36,220 nucleotides of DNA from the NCBI GenBank assembly GCA_938041325.1, contig CALIAG010000429.1:1-36220 (forward strand), written 5' to 3'. The position numbers and the translations under genes are program-made. The first letter of the stretch is position 1, and each line of letters opens with the position of its first letter. The notes under the pieces were generated by a model, which was given only the letters and a program-made list of their open reading frames with translations, was not told the DNA's origin and made no database searches. Below, piece after piece: positions 23,304 through 31,850 of the stretch. The DNA is from an uncultured Saprospiraceae bacterium (GTDB taxonomy: Bacteria > Bacteroidota > Bacteroidia > Chitinophagales > Saprospiraceae).

Positions 23304-25787
23304 TCATTTCGTCTTTTTTAAAGCATTAGAAGGAGCCGATAGCTTTTCTTTTTCAAAATCAATTATTAAATAACTGCCTTTAAAATCTTGATTGCGTGCT
23401 TCAACAATTGCTTTGCCTTTTTTGCTTGGCTTTAATTCAATCGCAGCATAGCCATTCGCCATTTGAATGACCTGACTCCTGGTAGGTGTGCCGTAGTTTT
23501 TCATCAATTCTCCTCCTCCATCTTTTGAAAAATACAAGTGCTTTTCATAGTCCAAAACACGGACACTGTTTTTATCTACCATAATGGCTTCTATTAGATA
23601 ATTTCCATTGGGAAGCATTTGGTAGGAAAGCTTTATTTTATCCGATTTTTCCGCTTGAATATGATCATAATTTACCGTCATATTATCTGTGGTAATTACT
23701 TTTCCATTTTTAAATCCTTTAGCAATAAGTTGATTTTTTCCTTTTGTAAATAATACATCCCAGTTTAATCCACAAGCAGGGAATTTACCCAATTCTCTAT
23801 TTTTTCTACCCAAAGATTTATCATTCAAAAAAAGTTCAACCGATTCGCAATTGCTAAAAACAGATAGGTTTCTTGGTTTGTCTTTTGGTCCACGGCGTTC
23901 TGTCCAAGTATGTGATTCAATATAGGTGAATGGCTCTTTTGACCAATAACTTTTGAAAACGTAAAAAGCATCTTTCGGTTTTCCTGATCGGTCTACCAAT
24001 CCCTTTTGATTCAAATACGGAATCGCATTTTCGGGTCGCAGCGGTGTACCAAAATCTTTGAAAGCCCATTGCGCATTTCCTGTAAAATTTTTCTCTGTTT
24101 CTGTCACACTTAAGTACCAATCAAATAAATCTACGATATAATTTTCCGTCCAATCTCCACTTTTAGCAATATTTTTAATATTAACTTGATTGGCGACTTC
24201 CGCCCAATCGTCTTCATTCATCGAACCATCACCTGTGATTGGATTTTCAGTATGCCTTCCGACATGGCTGGACCCACCATATTCCATGTGCAAAAATCGA
24301 GGATATTTTTTTTTATTTTCAGAAAGTGTTTTCTGATAATTGGTATAAACTCCAGCGTACCAACCAGACCAAATAGAAGGGGAAAAAACGTCTACCAAAT
24401 CAGCACCAGCATAGTATTTTCGTATCGCTGTCATTCTAGAATTGTCCAATTCATGAGCAATGTCATTTAACTTTTTCACATATTCATTCAATCGAATTTT
24501 GTCATCTCCACCTTCAAAATCTGGTAACCAATAAATTTCGTTTCCTAACGACCAGAATAAAATAGAAGGGTGATTGTAATTTTGCTGGATTTGTTCTATC
24601 AGCAGTCTTTCTGTGTTTTCTTGCCACTTTGATTCTCCCATTCCTCCCCTACACCAAGGTAATTCATCCCAGACAATAATGCCTAATTTATTGCAAGTTT
24701 TATACACTTCCGGATCTTGTGGATAATGTCCCAATCGAAGAAAGTTGACACCCATTTCTTTTATTTGTTCAATGTCTTTTTTGTGAAGTTCATTGGGCAT
24801 AGCTGCGCCATAACCAGCATGTTCTTCATGACGGTGTGTTCCGCGTAGCAAAAGCCTTTCGCCATTGAGATAAAATGCTCCATAATCTTCAAATCGAAAC
24901 CATCGATAACCTATTGTCTCTACTTTTTCATCTATTATTTTTTTACCATTTAGAAGTTGCGTAACAACTTGATAAAGATGAGGCTGATCGGGTGACCAAA
25001 GTTTCGGATTAGCAATATTGGGGAATGCTATCGTTTTATTGCCCTTACATTCTTCTGCTTTTACTACAATTTCTGCTGCCACTTTTTGAGAAGTAGGTTC
25101 AACGATCTTACTCTTAATTGTAAATTTTCCATTTATTAAATCAGCATTGTGAAAATCAATTTTCAATTTTGTGGACGCATTCTCTTTAGAAACTTGAGGA
25201 GTCGTTATTTGTATGTTTTTTAAATTTATTTTTGGTAAAACTTTCAACCAAACATCCCTTGTTATGCCTCCATAAATAAAAAAATCTGACTTCTGCGATG
25301 GAATAACATCTGGATTATAACTGTTGTCTACTCGAACGGAAATAGTATTTTTTTGGCCTTTCTTTACAAAAGGAGTAATGTCCATATTGAAACCAACATA
25401 ACCTCCGACATGACCACCGGCATGGCTTCCATTCACATAAACATCTGAACTAATATTGACCCCTTCAAAATATAAAATGTATTGAGCTTCTTGAAAGTCT
25501 TCAATCAGGATATCCTTTTGATACCAACTTGCATCTCTGCGGTATCCTGGTGAATTATCCACTGCATCCCACTGATTCCAAGTATGAGGCAAGTCAATGG
25601 TCTGCCATTCCTTTTCATTTTCTAAACCTTCAATTTGTATCAAATTATTTTCAAGGTATTTCCAACCTTGATTGATGTTTTGTATTTTTCTTTCCCTCAA
25701 AGGCTGATTTGCAAGTGCACTATTTTGATCGCAAAATAAAAACAGTATGCATACCAATCCGATGGCTGGAAAAACATTATTAGTCAT
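23304..25787 (-). CDS. Glycoside hydrolase family 2 (beta-galactosidase/beta-glucuronidase type)
   Basis: An 827-residue exported enzyme. After a signal peptide (about 26 residues) come a sugar-binding jelly roll (about 35-190), an immunoglobulin-like domain (about 195-300) and the TIM barrel (about 300-600). The acid/base Glu is E417 in SLGNEIYW and the nucleophile is E502 in FLHMEYGG. Two further beta domains follow, the first (about 640-710) of the DUF4982 type. Specificity cannot be read with confidence; in this locus a beta-glucuronidase or an enzyme removing neutral side sugars is likely. It lies 27 bases after the GH88 gene. Confidence 0.92.
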   Translation of the reverse strand: MTNNVFPAIGLVCILFLFCDQNSALANQPLRERKIQNINQGWKYLENNLIQIEGLENEKEWQTIDLPHTWNQWDAVDNSPGYRRDASWYQKDILIEDFQEAQYILYFEGVNISSDVYVNGSHAGGHVGGYVGFNMDITPFVKKGQKNTISVRVDNSYNPDVIPSQKSDFFIYGGITRDVWLKVLPKINLKNIQITTPQVSKENASTKLKIDFHNADLINGKFTIKSKIVEPTSQKVAAEIVVKAEECKGNKTIAFPNIANPKLWSPDQPHLYQVVTQLLNGKKIIDEKVETIGYRWFRFEDYGAFYLNGERLLLRGTHRHEEHAGYGAAMPNELHKKDIEQIKEMGVNFLRLGHYPQDPEVYKTCNKLGIIVWDELPWCRGGMGESKWQENTERLLIEQIQQNYNHPSILFWSLGNEIYWLPDFEGGDDKIRLNEYVKKLNDIAHELDNSRMTAIRKYYAGADLVDVFSPSIWSGWYAGVYTNYQKTLSENKKKYPRFLHMEYGGSSHVGRHTENPITGDGSMNEDDWAEVANQVNIKNIAKSGDWTENYIVDLFDWYLSVTETEKNFTGNAQWAFKDFGTPLRPENAIPYLNQKGLVDRSGKPKDAFYVFKSYWSKEPFTYIESHTWTERRGPKDKPRNLSVFSNCESVELFLNDKSLGRKNRELGKFPACGLNWDVLFTKGKNQLIAKGFKNGKVITTDNMTVNYDHIQAEKSDKIKLSYQMLPNGNYLIEAIMVDKNSVRVLDYEKHLYFSKDGGGELMKNYGTPTRSQVIQMANGYAAIELKPSKKGKAIVEARNQDFKGSYLIIDFEKEKLSAPSNALKKTK

Positions 25788-25814
25788 TGCTATTTTTTAT
25801 AATTATAAAAAGAA

Positions 25815-27017
25815 TTAGCTTTTAATTTTTTCTTTTCTCAACAGAGCTTCTACGTAAAAATAATCTGCATAAATAATTGGTGAATCCATTTCAAATTTAT
25901 CAGGAATGCTACCTACACTGTGCTTTAAGAAAAATGGAGGGCTGGTACAAAGATACTTTTCTGAAGCCAAACTCTTCAATATTTTGTTTGCCCAGTTTTG
26001 ATATTTTTCTGCATTCTCCGGATCATGAATACTTAATTCAAAAAGTCCGGAAGCAGCTATAGCTGCAGCGGAAACATCTCTTGGCTCATTCGGAATATTG
26101 GGTGCATCATAATCCCAATAAGGAATAAAGTCTGCTGGCAAATTAGGATGCGAGAAAATAAATTCTGCTATTTTTTTGGCTTGATCAAGGTGTTTTTCCA
26201 CTCGTGTATATCGATAAGTTGCAGTAAATCCATAAAGTCCCCAAGCTTGCCCCCTGCTCCACGCGGAGTCATCTCGGTATCCTTGATGTGTATTTTTTTT
26301 ATTGACTTTTCCTGTATCAGGATCGTAATCAATCACGTGGAAGGAACTATTGTCTTTTCGAAAATGATTTTCTAATGTCTTGTTTGCATGCTGATTTGCA
26401 ATATGATAAAAACTAGAATCTCCTGTCAAGCGAGTAGCTTCAAAGAGCATCTCTAGATTCATCATATTGTCTATTATTACAGGATAATTCCAAATGTGTT
26501 CATGATGATCCCATGAGCGAATCGCCCCTACTTTATCATTGAAACGAGTACTCAATGTTTTGGCGGCAGTCAGAAAAACAGCTTTATACTTTTCATCATT
26601 TGTTATTTTGTATGCATTTCCAAAAGGACAATAAATTTTAAATCCTAAGTCATGTGTGCCTCCATCCCACTTTTCTTTTTCTACAACTGCTGACCATTGC
26701 ATCGCAGCTTCTTTTAATTTTTCATTTTTACTGTAACCATACAATTGCCAAAGCATTCCCGGATAAAAACCACTTGTCCAACTTTTAGATGGGGTCCCTT
26801 TTAACTTTCCATCTGCTTGAATCGATCTTGGAATCTGAAGAGAGTCAAATTTAATTTTTGCTAAATCTATCAGCGCTCTTTCAGTCAATACTTTCAATTG
26901 TTGCTCAGAATCAGTGTTAGAAAACACCTCTTGTCGGGGCGATGTATTGATTTTCGACGCAGACTCTTTGCAAGCGATCAAACCGATTAACAGGAAAAAA
27001 CAAACAAACTCTTTCAT
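25815..27017 (-). CDS. Unsaturated glucuronyl hydrolase (GH88 family) lipoprotein
   Basis: A 400-residue protein with a lipoprotein signal ending LIAC (Cys16). The alpha6/alpha6-barrel family is evident from SWTSGFYPGMLWQLYGYS, THDLGF with catalytic-region D123, IIDNMMNLEMLF with D183 (spacing of 60, close to the 61 between D88 and D149 of the characterised Bacillus enzyme), and SRGQAWGLYG. It removes the 4,5-unsaturated uronic acid from the non-reducing end of lyase products. The free unsaturated uronate rearranges to the KduI substrate. It probably acts in the periplasm. Confidence 0.94.
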   Translation of the reverse strand: MKEFVCFFLLIGLIACKESASKINTSPRQEVFSNTDSEQQLKVLTERALIDLAKIKFDSLQIPRSIQADGKLKGTPSKSWTSGFYPGMLWQLYGYSKNEKLKEAAMQWSAVVEKEKWDGGTHDLGFKIYCPFGNAYKITNDEKYKAVFLTAAKTLSTRFNDKVGAIRSWDHHEHIWNYPVIIDNMMNLEMLFEATRLTGDSSFYHIANQHANKTLENHFRKDNSSFHVIDYDPDTGKVNKKNTHQGYRDDSAWSRGQAWGLYGFTATYRYTRVEKHLDQAKKIAEFIFSHPNLPADFIPYWDYDAPNIPNEPRDVSAAAIAASGLFELSIHDPENAEKYQNWANKILKSLASEKYLCTSPPFFLKHSVGSIPDKFEMDSPIIYADYFYVEALLRKEKIKS

Positions 27018-27051
27018 ATATAAGAATGAATTTTAAGCAAAATAATGAAAG

Positions 27052-27088
27052 TTAAGGTGAGGTAATTCAACGAATCACCTCACCTTAA
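27052..27088 (-). terminator. Strong hairpin between beta-helix and GH88 genes
   Basis: A perfect 12-bp stem: TTAAGGTGAGGT (27052-27063) pairs with ACCTCACCTTAA (27077-27088), with a 13-base loop. On the minus strand it is followed by CTTTCATTATTTT, a weak U-tract. It lies in the 118-base gap separating the receptor/beta-helix genes from the enzyme genes, as expected for partial termination or protection of the upstream mRNA. Confidence 0.6.
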
Positions 27089-27135
27089 AAATAGGATAAT
27101 TACTTATATTGTTAAACAAATTAATCGATAAAAAA

Positions 27136-28722
27136 TTATTGTACAATGAACTTCTTCGTCATTACACCTTGGTCGGTTTGTAGTGAAAGAAAGTGCATTC
27201 CTCTTGCCAAGCGATTGGACAAATCATGACTTAGACTATGTTGTCCTGATTGAAATTGTCTTTGCAAGACTGTTGTTACTATCTTACCACTCATATCCAA
27301 AATTGTGATATTCACTTGACTGGCTTTTTCCAATTCAAAACTAAAATTCAAATCTATAGAAGTAGGATTAGGAAAAACTTTTAATGCCAAGGTTTCATTT
27401 ATATCTTCAACATCTGTCAAAGCTGGACAAAAAGTAATGGCACCAACCGGCCCTCCATCTGTTGCAGCTGTAGCCGACTGAGCACTCACATCATAACATG
27501 GATCCAATGTAGAAAAATCAAATAAATTTCCAGAGTCAAATATTGTCCCTGCCACGGATGCATCCTCTACAATAAAATCATACATATCATCTGCAGCCGG
27601 ATTAGCGTATAAGTCTTCCACGTATTGAAGAATGGTTCCTGGAACACTATTCAAGGTAACTTCTTCTTCAAAAAATGCATCTGATGCAGCAGCACCTAAG
27701 TTGTCCATTACAAGAGTGGACATTAAACCTGGAGTAGAAATAGAATCATTTGATGCCCAATAATCTGTTACATCTTGCGTCCAAAAAGTATTGTTGTTAG
27801 AAATCGTCAATGCAGTATTTTCATATAATGTATCCAAAGTAATTACTTTGTGTAAATCGTTGTCGGGCTGAGTTTGCTCATCAGTGTAAAAAGGACTTGA
27901 CCCAAGCATGATAGGATTGATGAATAAATTATCTGTAATCTTCGCAGTAAGTACTCTTCCCAACTGAATAAATCCATGACGGCCAGCCGTATTGAATGAA
28001 GTACAATTGTCTATCTCGATATAATTGTGTGGAGCCATAGCACCTTGACTTCTGAAAAATCTATCTTGGATATTATGCACGATCGTATTTCTCATGATTA
28101 AAGTATCAAGAGTGGTATTTCTTGCATCTACTCCACGACCGTTTCCTTGAATAACTCTTCTATTCCCTCCATTTCTTAGGATACAATTCGTGATATATAA
28201 TTTTATATTGTTGCCACGAATTTGAAAAAAGCCACCTCTGTCTTTTTCGATGATACAGTGATCAGCAATTACTCTTGTATTGTCTCCCATGTACCTTATT
28301 TTTCCCCAATCGTGATTTTCAAGAGGTCCTTTTTCTCCTGCTATGAACCAAAGGTTTCGAAGTGTAACATTTCCTTCAGGTCGCATAATATCAGGGTATT
28401 CACCACTCGCATTTGGGATACGAGTAATGATTGCCTTATTCTCCGTATCTGTTAAATCTACTGCTTCGATTTGCAAATCCCATTCTGGCTTATTCACAAT
28501 TCGATCGGTAGTAACATAAACTTGACCGTTCTCTAGTTTGTAAATTGTATTGTTGTCATTGCGTTCTCCGGTAGCTGTTGTATCTCCCATGATAACCGGA
28601 AAGATGTCAGTAGGAGCGGTAGGGTCCGAACTTGCGGGAATGGTAACGATGGTTTGCGCATTGGATTGTACTACACAAAACATTGTGAATACAAGGAGCA
28701 TAAATGTATAATGTTTTTTCAT
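27136..28722 (-). CDS. T9SS-secreted right-handed beta-helix protein
   Basis: A 528-residue protein with a signal peptide ending SNAQ and a central right-handed parallel beta-helix (about residues 95-320), visible as short repeats such as NVTLRNLWFIAG, NIKLYITNCILRNGG, TLIMRNTIVHNI and YIEIDNCTSFNT. It resembles the DUF4957/DUF5123-type chondroitinase-B-like proteins of Bacteroidota. A type A T9SS sorting domain (VFPNPTSIDLNF to the end, about residues 450-528) directs it to the surface. It is encoded 56 bases after the TonB-dependent receptor, the place where SusD lies in classical loci, so it may capture substrate for the receptor or be a lyase of the PL6 type. I do not see an unambiguous catalytic triad. 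Confidence 0.8.
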   Translation of the reverse strand: MKKHYTFMLLVFTMFCVVQSNAQTIVTIPASSDPTAPTDIFPVIMGDTTATGERNDNNTIYKLENGQVYVTTDRIVNKPEWDLQIEAVDLTDTENKAIITRIPNASGEYPDIMRPEGNVTLRNLWFIAGEKGPLENHDWGKIRYMGDNTRVIADHCIIEKDRGGFFQIRGNNIKLYITNCILRNGGNRRVIQGNGRGVDARNTTLDTLIMRNTIVHNIQDRFFRSQGAMAPHNYIEIDNCTSFNTAGRHGFIQLGRVLTAKITDNLFINPIMLGSSPFYTDEQTQPDNDLHKVITLDTLYENTALTISNNNTFWTQDVTDYWASNDSISTPGLMSTLVMDNLGAAASDAFFEEEVTLNSVPGTILQYVEDLYANPAADDMYDFIVEDASVAGTIFDSGNLFDFSTLDPCYDVSAQSATAATDGGPVGAITFCPALTDVEDINETLALKVFPNPTSIDLNFSFELEKASQVNITILDMSGKIVTTVLQRQFQSGQHSLSHDLSNRLARGMHFLSLQTDQGVMTKKFIVQ

Positions 28723-28778
28723 TTTTAAATTTTTAGTATTAAAAAATTGATTTTTGAAATTATAATTCCGTCGAAAAA

Positions 28779-31670
28779 TTATTTGATTCGATACTGGAGT
28801 CCTAGTGATCCAGTAATTCCGTAAGTCTCCACGGTGTTTCGAAAATTTTCATTACGAGTGAAACTAATGTCTTGCTGGTTGGTGAAATTGTTGATATTCA
28901 AAAACACACTCCAGTTCTTTCCAAACTTTTGTTTTACAGAAGCATCCCATCTCCAAAACTCCAGAATGAATCTGTCAAAATCTTTATTAGAAGAATAACC
29001 ACTAGCTTGAGTTCCTTGATAAGTACCAGAAATTCTTGAAGAGAATTTTTTATAATCATACCCTACTGAAATATTCAACACATGCGGAGCTTGACTAGGC
29101 AGCGGCACTTGCCTTACATTATTCGTATAAATGGTTTCAAAAAGAGGTGGGATTTGAGAAATCAATGTTGTCTCAGAAGTCAGGAAAAAAGACTCTGTGT
29201 TAGAGAACAATCTTGCATAATTGATATTGACCACAAAGCCATGAAAAGCTTTTGGCAAAAACCGTAGGTTTGTTTGAAAATCCAATTCGAATCCTCGAAC
29301 AGTTGAGGCACCTGAATTGATATAAGACCTTAGTTCATATCCTTTAAAGTTTGACCAACCGAATTCATCAGCAGTCTCTTGATCAAAAAGATTCGTTCTC
29401 CAAGTGTAGAAAATATCATCGATTTTTTTGTAGAAAACTCCTGCCGAAAATAAACCCAACTTACTTTTATATGCTGAAACAAAAAGGTCAATATTCTGAG
29501 CTTTAGCATGCCTCAGATCTGGATTTCCAGAAATAATGACAAGTGTATTATCGTTGATTTGAGAACGAGGAGTGATGAAATTAAAATCAGGTCTCGCTAA
29601 AGTTGTTGCATAAGAGGCACGCACATCCAACCAATCTAATGCTTGAAATTTTATATGCAGATGAGGTAAAAATTCTCCATAGGTTTGTGTGGTGGTGGTG
29701 TCGGTAAATGTTCCGTTTACTCCGTAGCGACCATTTAAAGAGGAGATGCCTGAGCGGTATTCATTGTCAGAATATTCATAGCGTACGCCCGGAATAATAG
29801 ATAATTTTTTACCAATAATAAATTTCAACATCGCATACCCCGCGCTTACCGTTTCCTCTACTTCATACCTATTCACAATTACTTCACGATTGTTGTTCAA
29901 CAAACTTTGTTGATCGGTATGCCACTGCCTCATTAATTCTTGATCCAAACTTGTTTTTAATTCTATTTCTTCGTTTGATTCATTGATAAAACTCAAATTA
30001 TTTTCGGGTGTGACAAAACTTAAAATACTTATTAGATCACCATTGTTTGGCAACAAGGTCAATTCATTTGAAGATGCAGCGATAGCTGCTCGGCCTATTT
30101 GACCACCGAGATAATAAAAATCCTCTGATTGTAAATCTTCATCCCGACTTCTTGAAATGGAAATAAATTTTCCACCAGTCTTAAAATATCCTTTAACCTT
30201 ATCACCTAAAACAAAAGGCAACTTATAATTGAGCGCTAAAGTATTGGTCCGTTCATTAGTAGAAGTATTGGTAAAGTTGCCTGAACGCAAATAAGTTCTT
30301 GCCAAATCTGAGGTGGCCGAACCATAATAATTCCGAGGATGGCTATTGGTGTTTAATGATGTTTCGAATACTTGGCTGGTGTTTTCGAAAAGCATTTCGA
30401 AATCATAAGGTGTTGCTCCTTTTGACTCACTGGTTGCAACTGCCCAATCGATTGTAGACTTACCAATCAGATGCTCGCCCAATAAGGAAAAGGAAGTGAG
30501 TTGTAATTTGTTTTCAATATTTCTACCAACAAAAGTAATAGCAGGCTCATTGGGTAAATAGTTTTCCTGAAGAGAAGATCGATCTCTTGTGGTTCTACTT
30601 AATAAACCAAAGAATGAGAAATTACTTTTCCCTAAATCATAATCCAATGAAAGAGATGCATTCTGACGTCTTCTAATTTCTAAACGATCTTCCAATCGAA
30701 GGCTTTCTCCAAGTATTTCTGTTGTCCCAGTGGAATCTGTAGCACCTTGTCTCCATCTATTTGTCAAAAAATCTCCACCTCGATTAAAGCGCTCTAAACT
30801 TCCTTGAAATACAACTCCTAATTTGTCATTCAGAATTCGTTTACTTCCTTGAATTACCCCTTTATAATCTCCAAAATCATTGTTCCAATCGTTATAGCCA
30901 GTTAAACCTTTTACTAAAAGATTGGCTTCCTTTGGAGCTTTGCCTAATCTTAAATTAACAGTACCACCGATTGCTTCTGCATCCATATCTGGCAATGGAG
31001 ATTTATAAACCTCGATGCCATCCAATAACTCTGGTGAAATCAAAGATAAATCTACCGAACGATCAGTTCCCGAATTTGAAGGCATCCTGATTCCGTTTAC
31101 AGTGATTGCTGCAAATTTAGGAGCCATCCCTCGAATGACGACCTTTTGGCCTTCTCCTCCACTTCGATTAATTGCAATGCCGGGTAAACGAGATATTGCT
31201 TCTGCAGCATTTACATCTGGTAGCTCTTGGATCCGCGCAGCAGAAACTATATTTGCAATTGACTCCGAATTGATTTGTTTTTTAATCGCTCGCGCTTGTC
31301 CAAGCGCTTGAGCTGTTACGATCACTTCGTCCATTTCTACCCCATTTACATCGAGAGAAATATCAAGAACAATGGTCTTTCCCGCTTCAATGGTGACTTC
31401 TTTCTCTTGAGTATCATAACCAGTATATGAAAACATCACAATTTGAGTTCCAGCAGGAATGTTTTCCAAAAGATAAGTCCCATCTACTGCGGTGGATATC
31501 CCTTTAGAAGGATCCTGCTTTAAAGTGATATTTGCTCCAATTAAAGTTTCAGCACCATCTGTATCATAAACTGTTCCTCTGAGGGAACCCGTCTGCGCAA
31601 TAATATTGCTATTAAAACCTAGTACAAATAAGCTTATTAGGCAAATAGAAAGTAAGAACTTTGGTTTCAT
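28779..31670 (-). CDS. TonB-dependent receptor (non-SusC type) with carboxypeptidase-like N-terminal domain
   Basis: A 963-residue outer-membrane protein: signal peptide to about residue 25, a CarboxypepD_reg-like domain (about 27-115, TGSLRGTVYDTDGAETLIGANI), a TonB-box-like DEVIVTAQ, a plug (about 130-245) with LPDVNAAEAISRLPGI and VVIRGMAPKFAAITVNG, then a 22-strand barrel ending in an aromatic-containing strand GLQYRIK. The plug wording matches the proteobacterial-style sugar receptor group (TIGR01782-like) and not SusC/RagA, and no SusD gene accompanies it. It should import oligouronides. It is downstream of the hybrid regulator, which probably activates it. Confidence 0.93.
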   Translation of the reverse strand: MKPKFLLSICLISLFVLGFNSNIIAQTGSLRGTVYDTDGAETLIGANITLKQDPSKGISTAVDGTYLLENIPAGTQIVMFSYTGYDTQEKEVTIEAGKTIVLDISLDVNGVEMDEVIVTAQALGQARAIKKQINSESIANIVSAARIQELPDVNAAEAISRLPGIAINRSGGEGQKVVIRGMAPKFAAITVNGIRMPSNSGTDRSVDLSLISPELLDGIEVYKSPLPDMDAEAIGGTVNLRLGKAPKEANLLVKGLTGYNDWNNDFGDYKGVIQGSKRILNDKLGVVFQGSLERFNRGGDFLTNRWRQGATDSTGTTEILGESLRLEDRLEIRRRQNASLSLDYDLGKSNFSFFGLLSRTTRDRSSLQENYLPNEPAITFVGRNIENKLQLTSFSLLGEHLIGKSTIDWAVATSESKGATPYDFEMLFENTSQVFETSLNTNSHPRNYYGSATSDLARTYLRSGNFTNTSTNERTNTLALNYKLPFVLGDKVKGYFKTGGKFISISRSRDEDLQSEDFYYLGGQIGRAAIAASSNELTLLPNNGDLISILSFVTPENNLSFINESNEEIELKTSLDQELMRQWHTDQQSLLNNNREVIVNRYEVEETVSAGYAMLKFIIGKKLSIIPGVRYEYSDNEYRSGISSLNGRYGVNGTFTDTTTTQTYGEFLPHLHIKFQALDWLDVRASYATTLARPDFNFITPRSQINDNTLVIISGNPDLRHAKAQNIDLFVSAYKSKLGLFSAGVFYKKIDDIFYTWRTNLFDQETADEFGWSNFKGYELRSYINSGASTVRGFELDFQTNLRFLPKAFHGFVVNINYARLFSNTESFFLTSETTLISQIPPLFETIYTNNVRQVPLPSQAPHVLNISVGYDYKKFSSRISGTYQGTQASGYSSNKDFDRFILEFWRWDASVKQKFGKNWSVFLNINNFTNQQDISFTRNENFRNTVETYGITGSLGLQYRIK

Positions 31671-31687
31671 ATGGTCGTAATTAAAAA

Positions 31688-31721
31688 ATGGATAGCAAAA
31701 ATTGATTCTTTGCTATACCAT
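31688..31721 (-). promoter_or_regulatory. Hairpin plus U-tract in the leader of the TonB receptor gene
   Basis: ATGG-ATAGCAAA (31688-31699) pairs with TTTGCTAT-A-CCAT (31709-31721), a 12-bp stem with one bulged A and a 9-base loop. On the minus strand it is followed at once by TTTTTTAA, and the receptor ATG lies only 18 bases beyond. It could be the terminator of the regulator gene or an attenuator inside the receptor leader. Confidence 0.5.
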
Positions 31722-31814
31722 TTTATGGTGAGAGTAAATCTAGGGAATGTGAAGGCGAGAAAAATCTAAAGAAAGGGGGGAAATCGTTTAAAAATGAGGG
31801 TAAAACACCTTTTT

Positions 31815-31838
31815 TTACTCAAATTGAGCGTAGAGTAA
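31815..31838. promoter_or_regulatory. Nested palindromes upstream of the TonB receptor, candidate operator
   Basis: CTCAAATTGAG (31818-31828) is a perfect palindrome around one base, nested in TTACTC...GAGTAA (31815-31838). It lies about 150 bases upstream of the receptor start and just after the regulator's stop. A site for the hybrid regulator's AraC-type domain is possible; such sites are usually direct repeats, so confidence is low. Confidence 0.3.
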
Positions 31839-31850
31839 GAAACAATCGAG

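Noticed and set aside
18447-28722. An ulvan utilisation locus
   Set aside because: No sulfatase or rhamnosidase gene is present, which ulvan breakdown requires.
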